Source of the DNA: Bacteroidaceae bacterium
Lineage (GTDB): Bacteria > Bacteroidota > Bacteroidia > Bacteroidales > Barnesiellaceae_A
Reading direction: 5' to 3'
Length of the DNA: 63,481 nt
Assembly: GCA_017555825.1 (NCBI GenBank)
Contig: JAFZFQ010000064.1
Span: 1-63,481 of the forward strand
Of this stretch, positions 26,943-35,744 are shown piece by piece. The translations under genes were made by a program, and so were the position numbers. Numbering within the stretch: the stretch's first letter is position 1; each line of letters begins with the position of its first letter. The notes under the pieces were generated by a model. The model made no database searches. It worked only from the letters and a program-made list of their open reading frames with translations, and was not told the origin of the DNA.

Positions 26943-28511
26943 TTATTTCTTCTTTATGTGGTCTATGTTATAGTGCAGTCCCCTACTCTCTTTGCGCTCC
27001 ATGGCTTGACGCATGATGAGGTAGCCGGTATTGATCATATTGCGTAGCTCGCATATCTCTTTCGATGCCTTGCTGCGCTTAAAGAGGCTCTCGGTCTCTT
27101 CGTAGAGAATATCCAGGCGCACCCAGGCTCGCTTCAAGCGCAAGTCCGAGCGAACAATACCCACATAGGTACTCATTATCTGACACACCTCCTTGGCACT
27201 TTGGGTTATGAGCACCATCTCTTCGTTGGGCACAGTACCCTCGGCATTCCATTCGGGTATTTCGTAGCAGAAGTCATAGTCGCCCAGGTTGGCCATCGAG
27301 TGCTTGGCAGCCGCCTCGGCATACACTACGGCCTCTATGAGCGAGTTCGACGCCAATCGGTTGCCACCGTGCAAGCCTGTGCATGCACACTCGCCCACGG
27401 CATAGAGACGATTGATAGACGAGCGGGCATCGAGATCGACCAATATACCACCACACAAGTAGTGGGCGGCAGGTGCTACGGGTATATAGTCGCGGGTGAT
27501 ATCAATACCCAGGCTCTTGCACTTCTCGTAGATGTTGGGGAAGTGTGCGCGGGTCTCGTCGGGGTCTTTGTGTGTAACGTCGAGGTATACATAATCGTCG
27601 CCTCGGGTCTTCATTTCGTTGTCGATGGCTCGCGCCACGATGTCGCGCGGAGCAAGCGACAGTCGCTCGTCGTACTTGTGCATAAACTCCTTGCCATCGC
27701 GTGTGCGCAACACAGCACCATAGCCACGCATGGCCTCGGTTATAAGGAAGCTCGGACGGTCGCCGGGATGATACAACGCAGTGGGGTGAAACTGTACAAA
27801 CTCCATATCTTTGACCGTACCCTTGGCACGATACACCATTGCAATGCCGTCGCCTGTAGCCACGAGGGGGTTGGTAGTGGTGCGATACACAGCACCCACG
27901 CCACCGGTAGCCATCACCGTCACGCGCGACAAGAAGGTGTCTACATTGCCCGTGGCCAAGTCGAGCACGTATGCTCCGTAGCACTCTATATCGGGAGTTT
28001 GACGCGTTACAGTCACACCCAAGTGGTGCTGTGTGAGTATCTCTATAGCAAAGTGATTGTCGAATATCGTAATATTGGGATGACGGCGCACTGCCTCTAT
28101 AAGGCTCAACTGTATCTCGGCGCCGGTATTGTCTTTGTGGTGCAATATGCGAAACTCCGAGTGGCCACCTTCGCGATGAAGGTCATACTCGCCATTCTCG
28201 TTTTTATCGAAATCGACACCCCAATTTATCAACTCCTCTATCTGCGATGGAGCCTCGCGCACTACCTTCTCTACCGCCACACGGTCGCTCAAGAAGTCGC
28301 CGGCTATCATCGTGTCGTCTATATGCTTCTCAAAGGTATCTACAAGCATATCGGTAACAGAGGCTATACCACCTTGTGCAAAGTAGGTGTTGGCATCGGC
28401 CAGCTCACTCTTGCACACCAAGGCTACAGTACCTCTGTCGGCCACCTTCAAGGCATAGCTCATACCGGCTATACCCGATCCGATAACTAAAAAGTCGTAT
28501 TTCTTCACCAT
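26943..28511 (-). CDS. nadB: L-aspartate oxidase
   Basis: Flavoprotein making iminoaspartate from L-aspartate, the first step of NAD synthesis; NadA (encoded at 48.8 kb) takes the product. 522 residues from the ATG at 28511 ('MVKKYDFLVIGSGIAG'); the frame extends upstream but those residues precede the FAD-binding fold and are unlikely to be translated. Motifs: 'VIGSGIAGMSYAL', 'FAQGGIASV', 'HREGGHSEFRILHHKDNTG', 'QFHPTAL', 'CACTGLHGGNRLASNSLIEA'. The last and the length separate it from SdhA. The two nad genes are about 20 kb apart here. Confidence 0.94.
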   Translation of the reverse strand: MVKKYDFLVIGSGIAGMSYALKVADRGTVALVCKSELADANTYFAQGGIASVTDMLVDTFEKHIDDTMIAGDFLSDRVAVEKVVREAPSQIEELINWGVDFDKNENGEYDLHREGGHSEFRILHHKDNTGAEIQLSLIEAVRRHPNITIFDNHFAIEILTQHHLGVTVTRQTPDIECYGAYVLDLATGNVDTFLSRVTVMATGGVGAVYRTTTNPLVATGDGIAMVYRAKGTVKDMEFVQFHPTALYHPGDRPSFLITEAMRGYGAVLRTRDGKEFMHKYDERLSLAPRDIVARAIDNEMKTRGDDYVYLDVTHKDPDETRAHFPNIYEKCKSLGIDITRDYIPVAPAAHYLCGGILVDLDARSSINRLYAVGECACTGLHGGNRLASNSLIEAVVYAEAAAKHSMANLGDYDFCYEIPEWNAEGTVPNEEMVLITQSAKEVCQIMSTYVGIVRSDLRLKRAWVRLDILYEETESLFKRSKASKEICELRNMINTGYLIMRQAMERKESRGLHYNIDHIKKK

Positions 28512-28544
28512 CGTTATATTATTTGTGTCGCCATGACGTGTAGG

Positions 28545-28552
28545 CAAAGGTA
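28545..28552 (-). promoter_or_regulatory. -7 promoter element for nadB
   Basis: The minus strand reads TACCTTTG about 34 bases upstream of the nadB ATG at 28511. Its position supports the shorter start, since it falls inside the longer frame. Confidence 0.45.
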
Positions 28553-28663
28553 ACGATAAATAACCAATGTTGTTACCCTCGGGGCAAAATATATCACAAA
28601 AATCGCCCACCAATGACTTTTGGGCCTGCGACAACTGCTACAGGATATAATTATAGCACATTT

Positions 28664-28695
28664 TTTGCAATACCGAGATTTTACCGCTACATTTG
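28664..28695 (+). promoter_or_regulatory. promoter of the TPR/HTH regulator gene
   Basis: TTTG at 28664-28667, a 20-base spacer, then TACATTTG at 28688-28695. This supports translation from the ATG at 28732, because an alternative upstream ATG overlaps the -7 box. Confidence 0.65.
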
Positions 28696-28731
28696 CGTTT
28701 TACCGTACCGGTATACAACACCTACACAACC

Positions 28732-30357
28732 ATGAAACGCCTACTCGCCCCTTTACTCGCCATTGTGCTACTTGCCACAGCATGTAGCGACCGGCGCTAT
28801 GTAGCTATGCTCGACCGCGCCGAACCCCTTATCGAGACTGCCCCCGACACAGCACTTGCACTGCTCGATAGTATCGACTCTCGTCGCCTATATCGCGAGG
28901 ACAAGGCCCGATATGCCCTGCTACACTCGCAAGCCCTCGACAAAAACTATATCGACGTCGCCAACGACTCGCTCATAAACATTGCCGTCGACTACTATGC
29001 ACACTCCGGCAACGAGCACTACAAAATGCTGGCATATTACTACCTCGCACGTGTAAAGTACAACGCCGGCGACTATGCCCAAAGTATCGTCTCGCTCCTC
29101 AAGGCCGAAAAGATTGCACTTGATATAGATGCTTATTTTTACCTTGGCCTTATATATCGAAACACCTCGTATATATATAGTAGTATATACTACAATGCCG
29201 GTGAAATAGAGTATGCACAGAAGTCGTACAACGCTTTTTCAAAAACAAAATACACAGAGCATACAAACTACGCTTTATTGGAAGTTGCACAAGCGTTTTA
29301 CAACCATAAGGATTACCATTTATGCGACTCTATCGTTAATCATATTATTGAACTATCCGAGATATCTGAAAATACACGATTGTATATTCTTAGCAAGAGG
29401 CTCAAGGTTAACCTTCTTATACACAACAAAATGTACAATGAGGCTCTTACTATATTAAACCAGCTTGAAACCGAACACAACGAATTATTTACAGCCATTG
29501 ACTACATCAATAAAAGTCTATGTTTTGCTAACATTGACGATATAGACAACGCTTATAAAAATGCGTATTGGGCAACTCAATTAGACTCACAACAAACTTG
29601 GGGATTATACATAGTAAATAAGCAAATGCATAAACCCGATTCGGCACTTCTATATCTGGAAAAAGAAGTTGAGCTGCAGAACAAACTTATTCGTGAACTC
29701 TCCAATCAAAAAGTCCTATATGAGGTTGAAAAGTATAAAGAGCAAGAAAAGATTTCTGAAAGAAAGAAGACTCTTAATCTGCTATACATAATCATCATTA
29801 TTACAATACTACTAATATCCGGCGTTGTCATTACTGCCACGGTAAGAATTAAGATAAGCAAAGCCGAGATAGAACGAAATATTGCATTGGCCAACAATCT
29901 TGAACAATCCATATTTAACAAAGAAGAAGAAATTGCATCGCTTCAAAATGAAGCAAAGAATCTTTTCTGTAAGCAGTTTGAAACGTTAAACTATCTTTGT
30001 AACCTTTATTACGAAAACTGTGATGAAAAAAGAGCAACACTTGTCATTTATAATGATGTAAAATCTACTATTCAAAATATGGGATCGGACAAAAACACCC
30101 TTGAGAAATTAGAAACCTTAGCTAATAAACATCTCAATAATATTATGTCTAATTTTCGCCAAGATTTCCCGAAATTAAGTTCTGAGGATATACAGCTATA
30201 CTTATATATTGTTATGGGATTTTCTTCTCGCGCTATATCAGCAATACTCAATATAGAGATAGAAAAAGTATATAATAGAAAATCAAGTCTGAAGCGAAAA
30301 ATAAATAAAAAAACAAATATAGACATATCCAAATACAACTACTTTATCAACAAATAG
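28732..30357 (+). CDS. membrane-anchored TPR protein with C-terminal HTH domain
   Basis: A 541-residue predicted regulator. The N-terminus has a lipoprotein-like signal ('VLLATAC', Cys18). TPR-like helices fill residues about 20-340 ('YYLARVKYNAGDYAQSIVSLLKAE', 'EALTILNQLE'). One strong membrane segment lies near residue 365 ('LLYIIIIITILLISGVVITA'), then a coiled coil (about 390-420) and a LuxR-like helix-turn-helix end ('LSSEDIQLYLYIVMGFSSRAISAIL ... VYNRKSSLKRKI'). This layout is common in Bacteroidota and suggests periplasmic sensing linked to cytoplasmic DNA binding; the ligand and targets are unknown. A lipobox plus an inner transmembrane helix is odd and the lipidation may not occur. 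Base composition changes sharply near 29,120: the first 130 codons look like the host, the rest is AT-rich like the T9SS block downstream. Confidence 0.75.
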   Translation: MKRLLAPLLAIVLLATACSDRRYVAMLDRAEPLIETAPDTALALLDSIDSRRLYREDKARYALLHSQALDKNYIDVANDSLINIAVDYYAHSGNEHYKMLAYYYLARVKYNAGDYAQSIVSLLKAEKIALDIDAYFYLGLIYRNTSYIYSSIYYNAGEIEYAQKSYNAFSKTKYTEHTNYALLEVAQAFYNHKDYHLCDSIVNHIIELSEISENTRLYILSKRLKVNLLIHNKMYNEALTILNQLETEHNELFTAIDYINKSLCFANIDDIDNAYKNAYWATQLDSQQTWGLYIVNKQMHKPDSALLYLEKEVELQNKLIRELSNQKVLYEVEKYKEQEKISERKKTLNLLYIIIIITILLISGVVITATVRIKISKAEIERNIALANNLEQSIFNKEEEIASLQNEAKNLFCKQFETLNYLCNLYYENCDEKRATLVIYNDVKSTIQNMGSDKNTLEKLETLANKHLNNIMSNFRQDFPKLSSEDIQLYLYIVMGFSSRAISAILNIEIEKVYNRKSSLKRKINKKTNIDISKYNYFINK

Positions 30358-30537
30358 CTATATATCAGCAAATTACCCCCCCCCAACACACATTAAACAC
30401 TGAAAATCAACATATTACAACAGCGCATAGAAAATACCATTTTAATAATACATAACAAACTGATTATTAAATAGTTTCAAACACCATTGCATAGATTTTT
30501 TTGGCTAAAATATTAGGAATTCTGCCGTCCCAATCGA

Positions 30538-30545
30538 TACTTTTG
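30538..30545 (+). promoter_or_regulatory. -7 promoter element for the DUF3244-like gene
   Basis: TACTTTTG, matching TAnnTTTG, 24 bases before the ATG at 30569. The -33 region shows only TCTG. Confidence 0.4.
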
Positions 30546-30568
30546 CTTAAACCTTAACAAAAAGCATT

Positions 30569-30949
30569 ATGAAAAAGATTCTTAATTTTTTAGCGATTAT
30601 TGCGCTATCTTTTGCAACAGTACAAGTTGTAATGGCTGACGGTAATACCCCCAAATTACCTCAAAAAACAGAGAGACTTGATAAACAGATTGCATCAAAC
30701 AACGGCTCTCCTCGCACATTGGGCGACTTGTTTATCACTTGTTATTATAATAATGAGTGTATCGAGTTGGAGTTTCCTGCCGATGTCGATTTTATGGAAG
30801 TAACTATCGGTAACGAAAACACTACCATTTGGAGTGGTGTTGTTACTGCCGATATGCCCTCGTGTGACATTCCTTACCTTGTAGGAGACTATGTAATTGC
30901 TTGTACCACCGACAACGGAACGGTATATAGCGGATTGTTATCATTCTAA
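30569..30949 (+). CDS. small secreted protein, DUF3244-like
   Basis: 126 residues with a clear signal peptide ('MKKILNFLAIIALSFATVQVVMA', cleavage likely after Ala23). The mature part is a short Ig-like beta domain: 'CIELEFPADVDFMEVTIGNENTTIWSG...IPYLVGDYVIACTTDNGTVYSG', resembling DUF3244 proteins, which are abundant small exported proteins of Bacteroidales without known function. Two cysteine pairs may form disulfides. No C-terminal T9SS signal. It is the first gene of the AT-rich surface block and 92 bases ahead of the S74-domain gene. Confidence 0.65.
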   Translation: MKKILNFLAIIALSFATVQVVMADGNTPKLPQKTERLDKQIASNNGSPRTLGDLFITCYYNNECIELEFPADVDFMEVTIGNENTTIWSGVVTADMPSCDIPYLVGDYVIACTTDNGTVYSGLLSF

Positions 30950-31041
30950 GCAAACTTTACTCATCGCACTTTGGTCATAAATTCAATATTATGGCCAAGG
31001 TGCCCCTTTTATTAATTTTTAAACATTAAAAATTTTATATC

Positions 31042-32232
31042 ATGAAAAAAATTCTTACTAGCATGATTGCTTTGGCAATTATCTTTTCGGCAAAGGCTGA
31101 TTTAGTTGTAGATTCTCTTGGAGCCGTAAGTATGGGAACTGTAAGTATGGGAACTGCTAAAATTACGACAGCAAAAATATCTAACTTTACTATGGGCGGA
31201 GGTAAAATAATTAATAACTACTCTAATGAGTCCATTAATTTTGACCCATACCGAGGTATTTACTATGCCGATTTCACTACCGAAGCTTTATTTAACAGCC
31301 AACGTCCGCAATACGGCTTCTCCGTCGGCGCCACAAATGCTTTCACTGCATATTTCTACAACGGCAATAGTTATCCTTATCCTGTTATAACTGCTCAAGC
31401 CAAGTCACCACAAGGTACACTTTTCATGGGGCGCAATGCTAGTAATGATGTTACATCTAAAATTAATGCCGACGGCTCAATTCACTCAAGAATTGGTTTC
31501 TTGCTAATACAAAGCACAAGTTCAAATAGAAGTTCTCAAACAGTAACGAACGCTTTAGATGGTATTAACAGCCTTACACCTATTACTTATACCCTTAATA
31601 CTCAAAGCCGAACAACTCCTGTTGAAAACAACGAGCAACAATCGGATATTACATCAGATCCTCAAAAACCCCTCTATGAAATAGATACACGCATACTATC
31701 TATTATGGAGGCCGAGCAACAACGCCCTAAATATGGCTTCGTCGTTCAAGAGCTTGAGCGAGCTTTCCCCAACGTTGTATACACCACGGATACAGGTGAA
31801 AAAGCTATTGCCTATCAAGAAATTATCCCCGTTTTGGTGTGCGCCATAAAAGAACAACAAGAGCTTATAGACAACCTTAATGAAGAGATTGAGGAACTCA
31901 AACAACCCCTCACCACACAACGCCAACAAGCACCCGCCGCACTGCAAGAAGCTATCGCCGATGAATCGGCCTTGCTGATGCAAAATACACCAAACCCCTT
32001 CAACCAAGCTACCGAAATAGGCTATCGCCTGCCCGAAGGCACTGCCACAGCTATGATAATGCTATGCGACATGAATGGCAAGATGCTACAAACATACCCC
32101 TTGCCCGTCAACACCACATCGGGCACTCTCACCATACAAGCCGGTAGCTATACCCCCGGCATGTACCTCTACACTTTGCTTGTAGACGGCATGCAAATAG
32201 ATACCAAGCAAATGATTATTCTCGCACACTAA
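31042..32232 (+). CDS. T9SS cargo with S74/tail-fibre chaperone domain
   Basis: 396 residues. Signal peptide at 1-19 ('MKKILTSMIALAIIFSAKA'), then a short duplicated motif 'VSMGTVSMGT' encoded by a tandem 15-base repeat. The middle is a beta-rich domain of unknown kind. Residues about 225-285 match the peptidase S74 (intramolecular chaperone) domain of phage tail fibres: 'KYGFVVQELERAFPNVV', 'IAYQEIIPVLVCAIKEQQELI', ending in a coiled coil. Residues about 313-396 form a T9SS type A sorting domain ('NTPNPFNQATEIGYRLPEG', 'LCDMNGKMLQT', 'GMYLYTLLVDG'). It is expected to be exported by T9SS to the surface. The gene is AT-rich except for the GC-rich 3' third. The C25 protease gene begins 13 bases after the stop. 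Confidence 0.8.
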   Translation: MKKILTSMIALAIIFSAKADLVVDSLGAVSMGTVSMGTAKITTAKISNFTMGGGKIINNYSNESINFDPYRGIYYADFTTEALFNSQRPQYGFSVGATNAFTAYFYNGNSYPYPVITAQAKSPQGTLFMGRNASNDVTSKINADGSIHSRIGFLLIQSTSSNRSSQTVTNALDGINSLTPITYTLNTQSRTTPVENNEQQSDITSDPQKPLYEIDTRILSIMEAEQQRPKYGFVVQELERAFPNVVYTTDTGEKAIAYQEIIPVLVCAIKEQQELIDNLNEEIEELKQPLTTQRQQAPAALQEAIADESALLMQNTPNPFNQATEIGYRLPEGTATAMIMLCDMNGKMLQTYPLPVNTTSGTLTIQAGSYTPGMYLYTLLVDGMQIDTKQMIILAH

Positions 32233-32245
32233 ATCGCACAATGCC

Positions 32246-34534
32246 ATGAAACGATATATAATAATATTATTGTGTAGTCTCTTTTACACAACACTACTGC
32301 ATGCACAACAATATATATCGCTATGCGAAGATAGTACGGCATGCACATGCGACGGGTTACCGTCAAGAAGTATAGAGTATGAAGGCAACAACATTATTAT
32401 TACTTATACTTTTGATAGCGCTATAGTATCTGAAGACCCTCTCTTTCCCAACTGTCATATATGGGAGTATAAAGGTTTTGGTCTTATTGACATTGCGGGG
32501 AAGCCTTCATTACCCGTAAGAAGGGATGCTTTTACTCTTTCTCAATACACCTCAATTGATATCATTGACACATCTTATATTGAGATACCTATAACTTTAG
32601 CACCTGCTAGACCTCCTTTAATAGATAATAGTTACTCAACTCATACTATAGAAAGTGTAGATACAATTACACCCTATGAAGGCTTCTTCCCTGATAATAT
32701 TTTAAAAACAGAAGAAATAGAATACTATAAAGAGAAAGGACTGTTATGGGTAAACATTTTCCCACTGCAGTATGATACAGAAAATAAAGTTGTGAGAGCA
32801 TATACAAAGATAAAATACAAAATCACAATTAGTGATGAGGAAAAATATTCAAGCAAAGGCATCTTTAATAATCAAAACCATACTCTTATAGATAATATTG
32901 CTCTGAATAAAAATGTTTCAAATCCAAACAAAATATCGGTGCATATTGAGGATAACCAAGATTACCTTATTATATCAACGCCAGAATTCGAAGATGTTTG
33001 TAACCGGTTTGCTTCTTGGAAAAGGACGTTGGGATATCGCACTCATGTATTAATTAAGAACAATTGGAGTGAACAATTAGTAAAAAGTAATATTAGTATT
33101 TTATATAACACATTAGGAGTAAATTTAAAGTATGTTTTATTTATTGGCGATCATAGCCATATTCCGCCTCACTATGTACACGAAGGGCAAGAGTTTTATC
33201 CAACAGATTTATATTATGGCTGTATGGATGGGGATAATGACATCTTACCTGATATTGCAAGAGGTAGAATACCGGTGTCTAATTCACTAGAAGCATATAA
33301 TGTAATCTCTAAAATTATAAAATACGAAAAAGAACCTATAATGGATTCTTTATATTATCATACTGGTATAAACTGTGCATTTTTTGAAGATAAAAATTAT
33401 GATGGATATGAAGATAGACGCTTTGTAAAAAGCTCAGAAGACATCAAGCAATACATGGAACTACAAGGGAAAGTGATTAATAGGGTTTATTATGCTTATA
33501 GCAATGTTAATCCTACCAACTGGAATAGCAATGTGTTTGCATTCGGTGAAGCAATTCCCGAAGAGTTACAAAGGCCTAATTTCAATTGGGACGGAGACAA
33601 GTTTGATATTATAAATTATTTCAATAGTGGAGCTTTTTTAATCCATTATAGAGGACATGGGGAAATAGAAAATTGGGAAAACCCAGAATTTGGCAAGAAT
33701 GATTTATCAAATTTATCCTCAGATAAAACCTCTGTATTTTTTAACATTACTTGTTCAACAGGTAAATATATTGCGACATCAGACTGTTTTGCAGAAACCT
33801 TACTTAAAAAAATCAATAGCGGTGCTGTTGGCATAATTGCAGCTACAGAACTGAGCAACAGTGGAGAAAGTGATGCGTTTTCTCTTGGTATTTTTGATGC
33901 TATATGGCCAGAACCTGGTTTGACATGCACATTTAATGACTCCTATTATAAATCCTTAACTTTCCGAGAACCAACGTATGAACTTGGAAGAATTTTGGAT
34001 CTTGGAATATTAAAAATGAAGGAAACATGTACAAATAACTCATTCAGCCTATACACCCATGAGATATTTCATTGCTTTGGAGATCCAAGCATGCAACTGC
34101 TCACAGAAACACCTAAACAGATTGACCCCCCCGAGATTGCTCAGATAGATAATAAGATATATGTAAGACTTACTGATGGTAACGCTCGGGTATCTTTCTA
34201 TAATCTTGATACTAATGAAGTTAACTCTTACCTGGGAAATAATATAGAATATACAGCAACCACAAACAATATATCTATTTGCATTTCAAGGCATAACTAT
34301 ATACCTTACATAACAAAGTCCGCAAATAGCATCTATATTCAAAATGAAACTATTAGTGAGGATAGAGAATATAATGCAACAAACATAAAAATAGGGAACA
34401 ACGTAACCAATAAAAAAAATCAAGGTGATGTTATTTTTAATAGTGGTACAATAAATCTCAACGGTAAAAATGTTATATTTGCATCAGGTACTACTATACG
34501 AACAGGTACAAAAGTAAATGTCACACAACCTTAA
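32246..34534 (+). CDS. C25 (gingipain-like) cysteine protease
   Basis: 762 residues. Signal peptide 'MKRYIIILLCSLFYTTLLHA' (1-20), a propeptide-like region to about 220 ('GLIDIAGKPSLPVRRDAF'), then the C25 catalytic domain with 'DYLIISTPEFEDVCNRFASWK', 'YVLFIGDHSHIPPH' and 'DLYYGCMDGDNDILPDIARGRIPV'. The catalytic dyad is His471 in 'HYRGHG' and Cys503 in 'NITCSTG'; the 32-residue spacing matches gingipains. An Ig-like domain follows at about 635-700. Unlike typical gingipains the C-terminus has no recognisable T9SS type A or B domain; it ends with repeated 'G-x-V/I-F' strands ('GDVIFNSGTINLNGKNVIF'). It lies 13 bases from both neighbours in an operon of surface proteins. It may process its neighbours or be an independent secreted protease; this is inference. 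Confidence 0.85.
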   Translation: MKRYIIILLCSLFYTTLLHAQQYISLCEDSTACTCDGLPSRSIEYEGNNIIITYTFDSAIVSEDPLFPNCHIWEYKGFGLIDIAGKPSLPVRRDAFTLSQYTSIDIIDTSYIEIPITLAPARPPLIDNSYSTHTIESVDTITPYEGFFPDNILKTEEIEYYKEKGLLWVNIFPLQYDTENKVVRAYTKIKYKITISDEEKYSSKGIFNNQNHTLIDNIALNKNVSNPNKISVHIEDNQDYLIISTPEFEDVCNRFASWKRTLGYRTHVLIKNNWSEQLVKSNISILYNTLGVNLKYVLFIGDHSHIPPHYVHEGQEFYPTDLYYGCMDGDNDILPDIARGRIPVSNSLEAYNVISKIIKYEKEPIMDSLYYHTGINCAFFEDKNYDGYEDRRFVKSSEDIKQYMELQGKVINRVYYAYSNVNPTNWNSNVFAFGEAIPEELQRPNFNWDGDKFDIINYFNSGAFLIHYRGHGEIENWENPEFGKNDLSNLSSDKTSVFFNITCSTGKYIATSDCFAETLLKKINSGAVGIIAATELSNSGESDAFSLGIFDAIWPEPGLTCTFNDSYYKSLTFREPTYELGRILDLGILKMKETCTNNSFSLYTHEIFHCFGDPSMQLLTETPKQIDPPEIAQIDNKIYVRLTDGNARVSFYNLDTNEVNSYLGNNIEYTATTNNISICISRHNYIPYITKSANSIYIQNETISEDREYNATNIKIGNNVTNKKNQGDVIFNSGTINLNGKNVIFASGTTIRTGTKVNVTQP

Positions 34535-34547
34535 AGCATTAAATATT

Positions 34548-35660
34548 ATGAAACGGATTTCACTCTTATTGAGCAGCTTAATTTTGATATTTTTGACTGC
34601 ATCCGGAAACATTATATGGGAAAGTAGCTGGAAGATATATCATCCGGATAGAGGCCCATATGAGACTACATTTAAAAGATGGAACCAAACTGTCATAAAT
34701 GGACATACTTATTATAGTACATATCCCGATAACAATATCAAAATAAGAGACGATGGTAATAAGGTCTATCAATACTTATGCGATACACAAGAAGAAATAT
34801 TGATTATTGATTTAGATTTGCAGGTAAACGATACATTTACCATGTACGATGGTTCAGAAATGATAGTTACAGCTGTTAAAGATACAATAATTATTCCTTG
34901 TTATTTTACAGAACCAGATAAAAATGACACTACTGTGCGTAAATGCCTATACCTACAAAACATAAATGACCCGGAACATACGGATATATGGGTTGAAGGA
35001 TTAGGCTCCTTGAACTATGGACTTTTCCCTATCGGAAATGGTAAATCTCAAAGAGCTTTGTATTGCTACAACAACCTATTTACCTTTAAAGAGGCGAATA
35101 TGCAAAACGTAGTGGCTAAAATTAACTCTATGAATAAAGTAAGAAATGATTTTGAAGAAGAGTTTAATGTATCATTACAAGATGGTGTACTATATATAGA
35201 TGCTTTGGTAGAAATGGACGGCTTCGGCTATAAATATATATTTGCTATAGAAAAGAACGACACTATACAACTGTTTGTTGATGACACGCCGGCATGGGGG
35301 GATTCTTATAGAGAACTAGAAATCAGCGCACAACTATCCGGTTATGACAAAGAGTCATATACTTATCAAATAAACGTAGGTATAAAGACTTTTGAAGGAT
35401 ATATAAAAGCATCTGTTACAGATATAGACAAAGATGCAAAAAGCCTCACCCTACACCGCAGTGGTGATGCGCTGATGGCGGTGTTCCCCACAGCTCAGGC
35501 GGGCGAAGCTATCACGCTATACGATGCTACAGGTCGTGCAGTGGTTATACAAGCTGTGCGCCAAGGTGCTACTACGGCTACCATAGATGTGGCTACACTC
35601 CCTGCAGGTGTGTATATAGCCCGCCTCAATAGTGGCGCTACAGCCAAGGTGGTGCTGTAG
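34548..35660 (+). CDS. T9SS cargo protein, paralogue of the one at 62.2 kb
   Basis: 370 residues from the ATG at 34548 ('MKRISLLLSSL', a signal peptide); an ATG 30 bases upstream lies inside the end of the protease gene and is not preferred. The first 200 residues form a domain shared with the 62229-63320 protein ('KVYQYLCDTQEE', 'VTAVKDT', 'WVEGLGS'). The C-terminal 75 residues are a T9SS type A sorting domain ('AITLYDATGRAV', 'LPAGVYIARLNSG', final 'KVVL') whose DNA is about 95% identical to that paralogue, far above the rest of the gene. No enzymatic motif seen. Function unknown. It starts 13 bases after the protease. Confidence 0.75.
   Translation: MKRISLLLSSLILIFLTASGNIIWESSWKIYHPDRGPYETTFKRWNQTVINGHTYYSTYPDNNIKIRDDGNKVYQYLCDTQEEILIIDLDLQVNDTFTMYDGSEMIVTAVKDTIIIPCYFTEPDKNDTTVRKCLYLQNINDPEHTDIWVEGLGSLNYGLFPIGNGKSQRALYCYNNLFTFKEANMQNVVAKINSMNKVRNDFEEEFNVSLQDGVLYIDALVEMDGFGYKYIFAIEKNDTIQLFVDDTPAWGDSYRELEISAQLSGYDKESYTYQINVGIKTFEGYIKASVTDIDKDAKSLTLHRSGDALMAVFPTAQAGEAITLYDATGRAVVIQAVRQGATTATIDVATLPAGVYIARLNSGATAKVVL
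35484..35660 (+). repeat. sorting-domain repeat, copy 1 (177 bp)
   Basis: The last 177 bases of this gene match 63144-63320 with 9 mismatches and no gaps by hand alignment (about 95% identity). The repeat encodes the T9SS C-terminal sorting domain. The regions immediately upstream do not align well at DNA level. Confidence 0.9.
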
Positions 35661-35744
35661 TGGCAAAGGATAAAGAAAAGCACCAACTATAATTGGTATT
35701 TAAAAATGATAAGATACGATAGACCCTTTTAATACCTATTTTAT

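Noticed and set aside
27201-28490. 429-codon open frame on the plus strand opposite nadB
   Set aside because: Antisense shadow of nadB; it lacks any recognisable motif, while the nadB frame has all of them.
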